Origin: an uncultured Collinsella sp. | Lineage (GTDB): Bacteria; Actinomycetota; Coriobacteriia; Coriobacteriales; Coriobacteriaceae | Assembly: GCA_934646865.1 (NCBI GenBank) | Contig: CAKUEU010000005.1 | Coordinates: 1-51,852, forward strand | Length of the DNA: 51,852 bases | Direction: 5' to 3' | Part shown: positions 18,801 to 25,889 of the stretch, one piece after another | Layout: the number at the start of each line of letters is the position of its first letter | Numbering within the stretch: position 1 is the first letter of the stretch | Position numbers and translations under genes: made by a program | Notes under the pieces: model-generated | Databases searched by the model: none | The model's input: only the letters and a program-made list of their open reading frames with translations | What the model was told of the DNA's origin: nothing

Positions 18801-19502
18801 GCCATAGTCGGCGCGCGTGGAACCGGCAGGACTGATGGAGTTGACCGTACTCTTTAGGCTCTCCGCACCTTTACCTTTGCCCTTGCTGCAGAGCGTCAGA
18901 TCCTTCATGGTCTGCGAATAATTGTAAATGAATGTATCCGCGCGATATTTATCGTTGCCGACCCAATCAGCCTTATCGCCCGAAAACTTTACGATGGCGA
19001 CCTTGTGCTGCTTGGACTCGTCCGAAATCTTTGCATTCTGCTCCGCAATGGTGTCAATAAAGTCATTGGCGGCCTTCTTTAGCGCTTCGATACGCTTTGT
19101 GTTGTCGTCCTTACCCATGGGGTCATCCATCGACCCAGAAGCATCCAGCACCATCACGATGTCGAGCGGCTTGCCGGAAATCGTTGTATCGGATGTCGAA
19201 GAGATGGCAGACAGCGTGGTCAGGAAATCCGACTCTTCGCCTTCTCCGGTTTTCTTGACCGTTTTGTCGGTCCAAATTCGGCCGACGTTTTGAGTTGTAG
19301 TTTCCTTGCCGTCATAGCCACCGGCCCAGTACTTCCAGTGGTTGCTGGTGTCGTAGTCGACGATCTTTTCACTCACCGTCGGTCCGTCCATTCCGGTGCT
19401 GGACCTGGCGTTGGCCTCGGGCAGCATGGCGAATGCTGCAGCCGGCAACACCAGCACTACGGCCAGTATCACCGCCAAGAGACCCCTCGTGTACCTGCTC
19501 AT
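12900..19502 (-). CDS. LPTTG-anchored surface adhesin: VWA domain plus eleven pilin isopeptide-linkage repeats
   Basis: 2200 residues. A signal peptide (about 1-31) precedes a von Willebrand A domain (about 112-350) with the metal-ion site VLDASGSM (Asp120, Ser122, Ser124). A region without obvious repeats runs to about 690. Eleven modules of about 110-120 residues follow, each of the streptococcal pilin isopeptide-linkage (Spy0128/FctA-like) type, with consensus LTGRDLKDGEFSFELVEG, then KPGTHTYTLREVKG, then an Asn near the end in FENTY-like motifs; Lys/Asn and a central Glu should form internal isopeptide bonds. Modules 2-5 are very alike. Module 9 carries an Asp/Glu/Ala-rich insertion. The C-terminus is FLPTTGDQQ, a hydrophobic helix and a short positive tail (RKR), a sortase substrate. 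GGGAG lies six bases before the ATG. No sortase gene is in the window. Likely role: cell-wall-attached adhesin or pilus tip-like protein. Confidence 0.95.
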   Translation of the reverse strand: MSRYTRGLLAVILAVVLVLPAAAFAMLPEANARSSTGMDGPTVSEKIVDYDTSNHWKYWAGGYDGKETTTQNVGRIWTDKTVKKTGEGEESDFLTTLSAISSTSDTTISGKPLDIVMVLDASGSMDDPMGKDDNTKRIEALKKAANDFIDTIAEQNAKISDESKQHKVAIVKFSGDKADWVGNDKYRADTFIYNYSQTMKDLTLCSKGKGKGAESLKSTVNSISPAGSTRADYGLELADEQFSSSSGRADAKKVVVFFTDGSPTSTRDFENEVANSAVKIAKSIKAKGADIYTIGIFSGANPVDDPTSDLTSNENKFMHAVSSNYPAATSIISWRGWIINFGVRAENANYYKAATSATELEKIFEEISGSIIRAGYPTEVHDGYGEHKSGYITFTDKLGDFMQVDTFTSVVYNGAKFEKPSKKTEGNVDTYTFTGDAANLVITVQHAEEGKPQTGDIVTVKIPASLIPLRHFKITDGVLTVDNTEPIQVNYTSSVKKDALNNLFTPKNVPGLEDYIKSNTTTTENDSKTVSFYANKWSDSELGDTIANFEPADTNRYYYFQKNTPIYTDEECTKPATGSLAADGTYYYKDEFEAKGAGGKAESRTAVIKFKGKDAASSEDAFVRDTSGNLSFRKGTARLAFIDELHTTKERVGGDNPTRTAADVLNPKWNNNATEVDVRLGNNGKISFDVTPAAVDTKASFGLTKVLEGRDWTDADEFKFELSATSENDAPMPASTDATVHRADPDGKGKAAIDFGEITYDKPGEYTYEVREVKGDAGGITYSKNVATFKVTVTVNAKGELKADVEKTSGETEFKNTYSVKPVEDQITATKVLTGRDLKEGEFSFELVEGDKVVAKGTNAADGTIAMDKITYDKPGTHTYKLREKLPNEAGLSNGITYDKTSYTIKTSVIDNGDGTLKVTHTLEGTEPAHFENKYNTAPNESSVTDQIIATKSLTGRDLKDGEFSFELVEGEGAKVVATGTNDADGNIKMSTVKYDKAGTHTYALREVKGDADNGITYSTAEYTIVTTVTDDGNGKLAVEHKLQGDEPAAFENAYNVTPVSSSVTDQITATKVLTGRGLKDGEFSFELVEGNDVVVTGKNDADGKIVMDKITYDKPGEHTYILREVKGAEGNGITYDDKTYTVVTTITDNGKGKLEAKHELKDATTAEFKNSYKPNPGEFSVTDKIAATKVLTGRDLKDGEFSFELVEGEGKDAKVVATGTNDAKGNISMGAVKYDKPGKHIYTLREVKGGAGGVTYDDTTYTIETTITDKGDGTLKAEHVLKGDKPATFENTYSVDPIDANLDFGLSKAINGRDWKDSDEFSFTISPAEGTDAPLPNPATVTVSKKDAKDGIAAIKFGEIRYTAAGTYKYEIRENKGSAAGMKYDEHVATAEVTVTDNGKGVLTANVTKKESGRFTNTYRSELDYAAAGGLKLSKSLYGRPMTEGQFTFTVTPADEASAHALGLHEGANVYKSPATAEATVGLIDILAGHEVKFTQADAGKTFKYTVVEKNDHQPGYTYDDAERTVTIEIADDGAGTLTVTTTVSGGPEGTHAMVHKSGENKVESALVPFKNSYSATTNKPVQVVAAKKLTGRLMADGEFYFGIAYAGETEAIQGTPATNLGGQVSFGTLHYTTEMLADLVNAGRAIRTDTDAKLAWTINYTAFEYTNSLADKGITAETSSFDFKVIVVDNGDGTLTATVDYGDAEPEFKNVYGAEAVDDALTGTKKLQAAEGLTPADIAGKFTFTVTADEAGAPMPERATATNDAAGNVDFGKIHFTLEDLNRVLSVKTDVSGDASSDAEANADEAEVDADENGADETGAEVDGDESDANDESKPAAPTAPRSHTFTYTVTESGSAPGVTNDANAARKVSYTVTDDGAGHLRVKREGADGAAFTFTNTYGVTPTDSVVTDQVKTVKRLTGRDLTAGEFTFELLEDGVTVASGTNDANGTVTLSPIRYEAPGTHTYTLHEACPNALGLYKGVTYDSATYTVVTTVSDNGDGTLTATHKLDGTTESAGFTNKYHAMPTQVSIGAIKVLEGRELKKDEFSFKLAGEDVESTVTNDADGKINFDKFEYDEPGTYVYTISEVKGDEAGMTYDKSVFTATVNVVDDGEGNLKASVAYAKGDKSVEGIVFNNTYKKPETPVPTPDPGTPKTVTNIVKTVKGFLPTTGDQQAAALLMAFVVAMSGVGALIWGIRKR

Positions 19503-19603
19503 CGTGTCTCCCTTCTCGCAGGATCAGACCTTGCATCAGCCTAAAGTTACGGAATGAGACACAGTTAGGGCAGGTGACACACGTTCCAGATTCGGTTTTG
19601 AGC

Positions 19604-19621
19604 GTGAGACAAATGTCTCAC
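19604..19621. promoter_or_regulatory. Palindrome GTGAGACA-AA-TGTCTCAC upstream of the adhesin gene
   Basis: A perfect 8+2+8 palindrome about 100 bases before the adhesin start. Three further GAGACACA/GTGACACA-like words surround it (TGAGACACAGTTAG near 19555, GTGACACACG near 19574, TGAGACACAGCG near 19628), so this may be an operator cluster or a degenerate palindromic repeat. A small hairpin (CGTTTTCGCAGGAAAACG) follows at 19638-19655. Nothing identifies a binding protein. Confidence 0.45.
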
Positions 19622-19675
19622 TAAAGTTGAGACACAGCGTTTTCGCAGGAAAACGGATGCGACTCGAGATCGACG

Positions 19676-19714
19676 AGCCAAAATGATCCGTTTTCCTCCG
19701 TCCCCGGGGGATCA
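19676..19714. repeat. Short repeat with TGATCC/GGATCA ends, copy 2
   Basis: Nearly identical to 12551-12590 and in the same orientation (AGCCAAAATGATCCGTTTTC, then CTCCGTCCCC and GGGGATCA). It lies upstream of the adhesin gene, so the gene is bracketed by the two copies. Confidence 0.8.
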
Positions 19715-19741
19715 GGGGCTGCTACCAATACGGCACCATTT

Positions 19742-19894
19742 CAAAACTATGCCGGTTTACTACGATAAAAACGAAATCCCCGACCACACCCGCTTTTTCG
19801 CAAAGTCGCAAGCCGTCTACCTGCGGTTTTGTTTTTGCCGAATGCGGTGTGGTTGGAGGTTGGCGATTTATCGTAGTAAACCGGCATAGTTTTG
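19742..19894. repeat. Long palindromic element, copy 3 upstream of the adhesin gene
   Basis: Arms 19742-19769 and 19867-19894 are perfect 28-bp inverted repeats (AAAACTATGCCGGTTTAC ... and complement). The outermost CAAAACTATGCCGG is the same as in copy 1. The core CGTCTACCTGCGGTTTTGTT and the inner CCCCGACCACACC / GGTGTGGTTGGAGG pair match copies 1 and 2. No ORF of note is contained. Confidence 0.87.
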
Positions 19895-19925
19895 TTCGCG
19901 GCAGCCTAACCGCGCGTTCACGCGC

Positions 19926-19959
19926 GGGGCCGGCGGGGCATTTTTGCCCCGCCGGCCCC
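19926..19959. terminator. Very GC-rich 14-bp stem hairpin, terminator-like
   Basis: GGGGCCGGCGGGGC (19926-19939) pairs perfectly with 19946-19959 around a T-rich loop. It lacks a following T run in either direction, so factor-independent termination is only possible. It lies 33 bases past the last hydrogenase gene (minus strand). Between it and that gene, TATTCCG-type words recur three times (TATTCCGGCT, TATTCCGACT, TATTCCGGCT). Confidence 0.45.
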
Positions 19960-19991
19960 TATTCCGGCTGTATTCCGACTCAATTCCCGTG

Positions 19992-20333
19992 CTATTCCGG
20001 CTTGGTTTCTACCGTGGGCGTCTTGTCCGCCGCGACTGGGGTGCGGGCGGTGTCCATACTCAAACAGTGCTTGGGGCAGCTTTCGATGCATTCGCCGCAC
20101 ACCACGCAGGCGTACGGGTCAATCGACCAGGTACCGCCCTTGCGATCGACCGCGAGCGCGCCCGCCGGGCAGCGACGCGCACACATGCCGCAGCAGATGC
20201 ACACATCCATGTCGTTGACGATATGCCCACGCAGGCGCTCCGGTGCCGCAAGCTTCTCCTGCGGATAGCACACCGTCACCGGCTGCTTGACCATAGAACC
20301 CAAGGCCGTCTTGGCAAATGTCAGTAAACTCAT
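19992..20333 (-). CDS. echF: Ech-type hydrogenase ferredoxin-like subunit (NuoI/EchF family)
   Basis: 113 residues with two [4Fe-4S] motifs: CICCGMCARRCP (Cys45, 48, 51, 55) and CVVCGECIESCP (Cys76, 79, 82, 86), as in NuoI, HycF and EchF. The N-terminus (MSLLTFAKTALGSMVKQPVT) resembles the membrane-apposed leader of the NuoI family. It should pass electrons from ferredoxin, or another donor, to the hydrogenase small subunit. It is the last gene of a five-gene operon, starting seven bases after the large-subunit stop. The C-terminal tail of about 20 residues is Thr/Pro/Ala-rich and unconserved. Confidence 0.9.
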   Translation of the reverse strand: MSLLTFAKTALGSMVKQPVTVCYPQEKLAAPERLRGHIVNDMDVCICCGMCARRCPAGALAVDRKGGTWSIDPYACVVCGECIESCPKHCLSMDTARTPVAADKTPTVETKPE

Positions 20334-20340
20334 GCCGCGC

Positions 20341-21429
20341 CTACCTTTCCGTGCAGCTAATGCAGGGGTCGATGGTCAGGATAATCATGGGCACGTTGGC
20401 AATAAGCACGCCCTGCAGCGCATGCGTCAGACCCGCCAGGTTCTGCGACGTCGGCGTGCGCACGCGGAAGCGATCCAAGTTCTTGGTGCCGTTGCCGCGC
20501 ACATAGTAGTACGCCTCACCGCGCGGCTGCTCAATCACAACCTCGCCGCGGGCACCATCGGCCGGTGTGAGCTTGGTGCGCCCGCCGATGCCGTCGTGCG
20601 GAATCTTGCCCACGAGTTCCTTGATAATGTCCATGGCCTGCGTGACCTCGGCGCAACGCACCTGGCAGCGGGCATAGCAGTCGCCATCGGTCGCCACGAT
20701 CGGCTCAAACGCGGCAAGATCCGCATAGGCGCCGTCGCCGAACATGCGCACGTCGTAATCCACGCCCGAGGCGCGGCCAAACGGACCGACCATCGACAGC
20801 TCCAGCGCGTCCTTCTTGCTGATCACGCCCACGCCGTGCAGACGCTCGCCGCAGCTGTCGTCGTCCAAAAACGTGTGCACCAGGGCCTCGTAGTCGGGTC
20901 GCATGGCATCAAGCGTCTGGACGATGCCCGCCAACTCGGAGTCCTCGATGTCGTGCTTCAGGCCGCCAATCTCGTTAATCGACAGGATCACGCGACCGCC
21001 GCAGGTGCTCTCGAAGATCTTAAGAATCTGCTCGCGCAGGGTCCACGAACGATAGAACAGCGCCTCAAAGCCAAAGGCGTCGGCGAGCAGGCCCAGCCAC
21101 AGCAGGTGCGAGTGGATACGCGACAGCTCATGCAAAATGGTGCGGATATACTGCACGCGGCCGGGCACCTCGATGTCGAGCATGCGCTCGCAGGCGCTGG
21201 CGTAGCCGTAGCTGTGGCCCACGGCGCAAATACCGCAGATGCGCTCGGCGATGTAGCCAAACTGATGCATATCGCGTTTTTCGGTGAGCTTCTCGAGTCC
21301 GCGGTGAACGAAGCCAATCTGAGGAATTGCCTCGATCACGCGGTCGTCCTCGAGTACCAGATCCAGGTGGAGCGGCTCGGGCAGCACCGGGTGCTGCGGG
21401 CCAAACGGAATAACGGAGCGATGTGCCAT
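20341..21429 (-). CDS. echE: Group 4 [NiFe] hydrogenase large subunit (EchE/HycE type)
   Basis: 362 residues. Both nickel-binding motifs are present: RICGICAVGH (Cys65, Cys68) and the C-terminal DPCISC (Cys356, Cys359). This separates it from NuoD, which lacks these cysteines. Only three residues (TER) follow the last Cys, so there is little or no C-terminal extension for a maturation protease to remove, as in Ech-type EchE. Reaction: reversible 2H+ + 2e- to H2 on the cytoplasmic face, coupled to ion translocation by the membrane subunits. The N-terminal HycE/NuoC part is a separate gene (21435). Maturation genes (hypA-F) are not in the window. Confidence 0.93.
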   Translation of the reverse strand: MAHRSVIPFGPQHPVLPEPLHLDLVLEDDRVIEAIPQIGFVHRGLEKLTEKRDMHQFGYIAERICGICAVGHSYGYASACERMLDIEVPGRVQYIRTILHELSRIHSHLLWLGLLADAFGFEALFYRSWTLREQILKIFESTCGGRVILSINEIGGLKHDIEDSELAGIVQTLDAMRPDYEALVHTFLDDDSCGERLHGVGVISKKDALELSMVGPFGRASGVDYDVRMFGDGAYADLAAFEPIVATDGDCYARCQVRCAEVTQAMDIIKELVGKIPHDGIGGRTKLTPADGARGEVVIEQPRGEAYYYVRGNGTKNLDRFRVRTPTSQNLAGLTHALQGVLIANVPMIILTIDPCISCTER

Positions 21430-21434
21430 GGACC

Positions 21435-22139
21435 TTACGCCTCCTTTTTCTGCTTGTCGCGGGCGGCCTTGGCGGCAAGCGCCGCGCGGACCTTGGCCGC
21501 TTTCTCGGGATCCATGGCGGCGAGCTTTGCCTCCATCTCGGCGGCTTTGAGCGCGGCCTTGGCAGCAGCATCGTCATGCTGAGCATCGGAGCCGGCAGCC
21601 GCAGCGGGCTGGACGGCAGCAGCACCCGCAGCATCGCCGGCGTCCTCCCCCGCTGCAGCAGCGGCGGCCTTCTCGGCCGCGGCCTTGCGCGCCTTGGCCT
21701 CGGCGGCGGCGCGGACCTTCATGGCCTTCTCGCGCGCAGCCTTTACCTCGGGCGTGATGACGCTCATGGGCTCGGCCGTCGAGACCTGGTAGAAAAAGCC
21801 CTTAAAGTCGATCTGCATATCGGTGATGGCAAGGCCAAACAGGTCATGCGCCTCGTTCTCAAACGGGAACACCGCCGGATAGTACGAGCTGATGGACGGG
21901 ACCTCCTGGTACCGGTCGATACCCTCGATCACCAGATTCTCAATCGCATAGCTACCGTCCTGCGCGATCTGCTCTTGGGCAGCGCGGACGTTGATAAACG
22001 TATAGACCAGGCGATACGAGCCGTCGTCCACGCAGCGCTCGGCATGCATCTGCACAAAGCGCGCGCCGACGCCCTTGAGCGCCTGCACATGCGACAGCAG
22101 TTCATCGATCCCGACGGTGGTATAGATTGCCTTTTGCAT
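21435..22139 (-). CDS. echD: Ech-type hydrogenase NuoC-like subunit with Ala/Lys-rich tail
   Basis: 234 residues. The first 115 or so are NuoC/EchD-like (VYTFINVRAAQEQ; PAVFPFENEAHDLFGLAI, the family's ENEAHDLFG signature; then MQIDFKGFFYQV). Residues from about 130 onward form a long helical tail rich in Ala, Lys and Glu (VKAAREKAMKVRAAAEAKA and similar) with no family match that I recognise. EchD proteins are normally near the length of the first part, so the tail is an addition. The ATG overlaps the preceding stop by one base (TAATG). Confidence 0.88.
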   Translation of the reverse strand: MQKAIYTTVGIDELLSHVQALKGVGARFVQMHAERCVDDGSYRLVYTFINVRAAQEQIAQDGSYAIENLVIEGIDRYQEVPSISSYYPAVFPFENEAHDLFGLAITDMQIDFKGFFYQVSTAEPMSVITPEVKAAREKAMKVRAAAEAKARKAAAEKAAAAAAGEDAGDAAGAAAVQPAAAAGSDAQHDDAAAKAALKAAEMEAKLAAMDPEKAAKVRAALAAKAARDKQKKEA

Positions 22140-22708
22140 TACTCGGCCTCCTTTGCAGCGACGGACGCGGCGGCACCGGCCCCAGCCCCAGCCTCCGCAG
22201 CGGCCACAAACCCGTCCTCGCCCAGCTCAACGCCACCGTCCCAGCTCGCAGCCCCGCCCACGGAAAGCGGGTCGCCGCCGGCGCGCATCACGGCCTCCTT
22301 CTGATCCAGGATGCCGCACGCCTCCACAATGGCATCGATCACGGTCTCGGGGCGAATGGCGCACCCGGGCGCGTACACGTCCACGGGAATCGCGCGGTCC
22401 ACGCCGCCGATCACGTTGTAGGCATCGCGGAACACGCCGCCCGAGCACGCGCAGATGCCGCATGCCACCACGCACTTGGGCTCGAGCATCTGGTTGTAGA
22501 TCTGGCGCACGACGGGCAGATTCTGCGCATTGACCGAACCCGTCACCAAAAAGATGTCCGCATGCTTGGGGTTGCCGGTGTTGACTACGCCAAAACGCTC
22601 CGCATCGAACAGCGGCGTGAGCGAGGCCAGCACCTCGATATCGCATCCGTTGCAGCTCGAGCCGTCGTAATGAATAACCCACGGCGAGCGCGACATTTTA
22701 TGATCCAT
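22139..22708 (-). CDS. echC: Group 4 [NiFe] hydrogenase small subunit (NuoB/EchC type)
   Basis: 189 residues, a single-cluster NuoB-family protein. The proximal [4Fe-4S] ligands are visible: CNGCD (Cys19, Cys22), the ACGICACSGG segment (Cys83-88) and YAPGCAIRP (Cys116). The last 40 residues are Gly/Ala-rich and probably disordered. It receives electrons from the ferredoxin-like subunit and delivers them to the Ni-Fe site of the large subunit. GGAGG eight bases before the ATG supports the start at 22708. Confidence 0.92.
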   Translation of the reverse strand: MDHKMSRSPWVIHYDGSSCNGCDIEVLASLTPLFDAERFGVVNTGNPKHADIFLVTGSVNAQNLPVVRQIYNQMLEPKCVVACGICACSGGVFRDAYNVIGGVDRAIPVDVYAPGCAIRPETVIDAIVEACGILDQKEAVMRAGGDPLSVGGAASWDGGVELGEDGFVAAAEAGAGAGAAASVAAKEAE

Positions 22709-22720
22709 GGATGCCGCCTC

Positions 22721-25603
22721 CTAAATAAACACGTCAACGAGGATGGGCATAAGGTTGAGCAGGCCAAACACCAGCGCCACGCCCCAGCCGAGCTTAAAGC
22801 AGCTGCGCCAGGTGCTACGGGCGAAGGTGTTATCGATCAGTACCTCGACAAAATACGTCGCGACCATCACGACCAGGGCAACCACCCAGCTCACCGGGTT
22901 GTCCCAAACAAAAAACATGCCCACCCACATCAAAAACAGCACGGTCTCGCACCAGTGCATAAGGGTCATCTTGGCCAGCGTGCTGCCGCTCATCTCGGTG
23001 GCGACGCCCTGGACAATCTCCTGATGCGCGTGATGCGAGTACGAAAGATCGAACGGCGACTTGCGTAGCTTGATGGTGAGCACCGCGAGCAGCGCCAGGA
23101 AAATGGGCGCACTGTACACGATGATGGGCGCCGACTGCCCGGTCACGGCGATGGAATCAAAGCTGTCGGTGGCGAGATACAGGCCCACGCTCATCAGCAG
23201 AACGGCGGGCTCGTAGCTCATGACCTGCAGCAGCTCGCGGTCGGCGCCGACCTGGGCAAACGGGCTTTGCGTCGAGGCGGACGCCAACACCACAAAGATC
23301 GCAGCGAGCGTAACCATGAAAGCGCACAGTAGCGTGTTGGAGCCCGACACAAAGATGCCGCCGCCCACCACGGTAAAGATGAGCGCGCACGCCATGTAGG
23401 TATCGTCCATGGTGTTTACGCTGGCAGGGGCCTTGCGCAGCAGCTTGGCAACGTCGTAGAACGGTTGCAGCAGGCGCGGGCCCACGCGGCCCTGCATACG
23501 GGCGGACAGCTTGCGATCGATGCCGTCGATCAGGCCGCCCACAAACGGCGCTAGGAGGGCAAACGCCACGGTACCAATAAATATGCCCACGACACCCGAA
23601 CCTTCAAAATACTTGCCGCGCAGCACCGAGGGCGCGCTCATGGCAAGCCGCTCGGGCCCAATCCACGCGCAACACAGCAGCGCAAACAGAATGATGGCGC
23701 AGCACACGACGCTACCCGCGGGGCCAATACGCTTCTCGCCAAGGGCGTCCTCCGAGTACCAATTGCGCTTTTCGGCCTTTACCTCGCGTCCCATCGAGCC
23801 GCGGAAATGGCGATATTTGTCGGTTCCCACACCCGAAAGATATACGTTTACGTGCGGCTTGTTGCTCACGCGGAATGAAGTCAACAGCACCACGGCGATA
23901 AAAGCCACGATAACCACCATCAGATACATGGAGTCCTTGCCAATAACGTACGGTACGCGGCCAAATACCATGGCCAAGTAAGGCGACACCAGACCGCTCG
24001 AGATAACCGGGAACGCCACGCAGCACAGAATCAGCAGCGCGGCGATGGTGTTGAGCGCCATCCATTCGGTCTTATGGACATTGACCTCGACGTTTTGGGC
24101 CGTGGGGTCGACGCCCGAAAGCTTGGCGAGCCACTTACCCCAGAAGAAGAACGTCGCGGCCGAGCCAAAGGCAAGCACCATGATCATGAGCACGTTGCCG
24201 GTCTGCGCGAACGCCACCAGGGCGCCCCATTTGGACACGAGCATGCCAAACGGGGCCACGAACATGCCCATAATGCCCAGCATCATCAGACGCGTCAGGT
24301 GCGGCATGCGGCTGAACATACCGTCCATGTCCTCGATATTGCGGCTGCCGATATGATGTTCGGCGGTGCCCACGCACAGGAACAGCAGCGACTTGGCCAC
24401 CGTATGGAACAGGATTAGGAAGATGGCCGCCCACACGGCCTCGGGCGCACCGACACCCAAGCAGGCACTGATGAGGCCCAGGTTGGAAATGGTGGAGTAC
24501 GCGAGCACGCGTTTGGCGTTGCTCTGCGAGATGGCCATGAGAGCAGCGAGCAAAAACGTGATGGCACCCACACTCGTGACCATAAAGCCAGTCACGGGAT
24601 AGATGGCATAGAGCGGGCTCAGCTTGACCATCAGGAACACGCCGGCCTTGACCATGGTGGACGAGTGCAGCAGGGCGCTCGTGGGCGTGGGGGCAACCAT
24701 GGCACCCAACAGCCAAGTGTGGAACGGCATCTGCGCGGCCTTGGTGAGCGCGGCGAGCGACAGCAGGACGACCGGCATCACCAGCAGCGCGGACTGCGCG
24801 GTTCCGGCGCCGGATAGCTCGATCATGCCCGAGATGGTCAGCGGCATGCCGTTGACGTGCAGGAACATGAGTCCGGCCAAAAACGCGATGCCGCCCAGCA
24901 TGTTGAGGATGATCTGGGTGAAAGCGTTTTTTATGGCCTCGGGCGTGCGCGTGTAGCCAATCATGAGGAACGAGCACACGGTGGTGATTTCCCAGCCACA
25001 GAACAGCCACTCAAGGTTGTCGCTTGTCACGATGACGAACATGGCCGAGAGGAACAGGAACATGAGCGCCAGGAACTGCGGGCGACGGTCGGGCGCGGTC
25101 TGCCCGCGCAGCGCTGCCTCGTGCTCGTCGTGGGCCTGGAAGTCCTTCATGTAGCCCAGGGCGTACACGCAGATAAGGCTGCCGACGATGCCGACGGCAA
25201 GCACCATGATCACGCTCATGTAATCCAGGTAGAGAGGCGTAGCGGTGACGACCTCGACCGCAGGCAACGCCATGGCCGCAAAGACGAACGAGCCCACCAG
25301 CTGGACTATGCCGAGCACCGTGGTGAGCGTGCTCTTATATTTACGCGCGTTGTACAGGATGATGGCGCACAGGATGACATCGATGACGGAGCTGATGATC
25401 GAGAGCACATGCGAGGTGCCCGGTGCCACCTCAAAGCTCTGCGGACCCGTGCCAAAAAACATGACGGCGACTACAACTGTCACCGCCATAATAATGCCGG
25501 AGCCTACAAGCCCTACCGCATCGCGGGCGCGGTCACCGCGCGCGAGCAGCATGCCCAGCGCCGGTACCAGCGGAAACAGGGTAAGGAAATACAGTAGCGT
25601 CAT
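22721..25603 (-). CDS. echA-echB: Fused Ech-type membrane subunit: antiporter-like (NuoL/EchA) plus NuoH/EchB
   Basis: 960 residues, two complex-I membrane subunits in one frame. Residues 1 to about 630 are NuoL/M/HyfB-like: many helices, WLFCGWEITTVCSFLMIGYT, then ALLHSSTMVKAGVFLMVKL with the conserved Lys, and further charged helices. A soluble linker near 590-625 leads to a NuoH/HycD/EchB-like part at about 640-960: MQGRVGPRLLQPFYDVAKLL, SYEPAVLLMSVGLYL, and LRKSPFDLSYSHHAHQEIVQ, where NuoH has the quinone-site loop. EchA and EchB are normally separate proteins. The join needs no frameshift, and both halves keep family motifs, so it is a genuine fusion. It leads the operon and should do the ion pumping and anchor the hydrogenase. 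Confidence 0.93.
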   Translation of the reverse strand: MTLLYFLTLFPLVPALGMLLARGDRARDAVGLVGSGIIMAVTVVVAVMFFGTGPQSFEVAPGTSHVLSIISSVIDVILCAIILYNARKYKSTLTTVLGIVQLVGSFVFAAMALPAVEVVTATPLYLDYMSVIMVLAVGIVGSLICVYALGYMKDFQAHDEHEAALRGQTAPDRRPQFLALMFLFLSAMFVIVTSDNLEWLFCGWEITTVCSFLMIGYTRTPEAIKNAFTQIILNMLGGIAFLAGLMFLHVNGMPLTISGMIELSGAGTAQSALLVMPVVLLSLAALTKAAQMPFHTWLLGAMVAPTPTSALLHSSTMVKAGVFLMVKLSPLYAIYPVTGFMVTSVGAITFLLAALMAISQSNAKRVLAYSTISNLGLISACLGVGAPEAVWAAIFLILFHTVAKSLLFLCVGTAEHHIGSRNIEDMDGMFSRMPHLTRLMMLGIMGMFVAPFGMLVSKWGALVAFAQTGNVLMIMVLAFGSAATFFFWGKWLAKLSGVDPTAQNVEVNVHKTEWMALNTIAALLILCCVAFPVISSGLVSPYLAMVFGRVPYVIGKDSMYLMVVIVAFIAVVLLTSFRVSNKPHVNVYLSGVGTDKYRHFRGSMGREVKAEKRNWYSEDALGEKRIGPAGSVVCCAIILFALLCCAWIGPERLAMSAPSVLRGKYFEGSGVVGIFIGTVAFALLAPFVGGLIDGIDRKLSARMQGRVGPRLLQPFYDVAKLLRKAPASVNTMDDTYMACALIFTVVGGGIFVSGSNTLLCAFMVTLAAIFVVLASASTQSPFAQVGADRELLQVMSYEPAVLLMSVGLYLATDSFDSIAVTGQSAPIIVYSAPIFLALLAVLTIKLRKSPFDLSYSHHAHQEIVQGVATEMSGSTLAKMTLMHWCETVLFLMWVGMFFVWDNPVSWVVALVVMVATYFVEVLIDNTFARSTWRSCFKLGWGVALVFGLLNLMPILVDVFI

Positions 25604-25854
25604 ACCATCACTCCCCCATGCAAAAACGCTGCAATTGTTTAACGTTATAGCTCAATTGAGGAGTAGCGGCGGCGGGTTTTCGGTCAACTGGGGAGTTTTA
25701 GGCATACGGGGTAAGGATACGTCCGCTTTGGAGCAGAGAGGCGACGCTCCCCCTATCGCGGCGGCGGGCGCACGGGCCACTGCGCGCGGTTTATTAACCA
25801 CTTTGGAGGATGTTCCAGTAGGCTCACGACGGTCCAAAAAGTTGGCGCGGCAAG

Positions 25855-25876
25855 AAAAATGCGCCCCTGTGGGCGC
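25855..25876 (-). terminator. Intrinsic terminator after the HTH gene
   Basis: GCGCCC-CTGT-GGGCGC stem followed on the minus strand by ATTTTT, 14 bases past the stop of the gene at 25890. The rest of 25604-25854 contains no gene that I can support; it holds the leader of the hydrogenase operon. Confidence 0.75.
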
Positions 25877-25889
25877 ACCGTCCCGTTCG

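Noticed and set aside
20341..21429. Complex I subunit NuoD
   Set aside because: The two CxxC nickel-binding motifs at both ends are intact, which defines a hydrogenase large subunit rather than NuoD.
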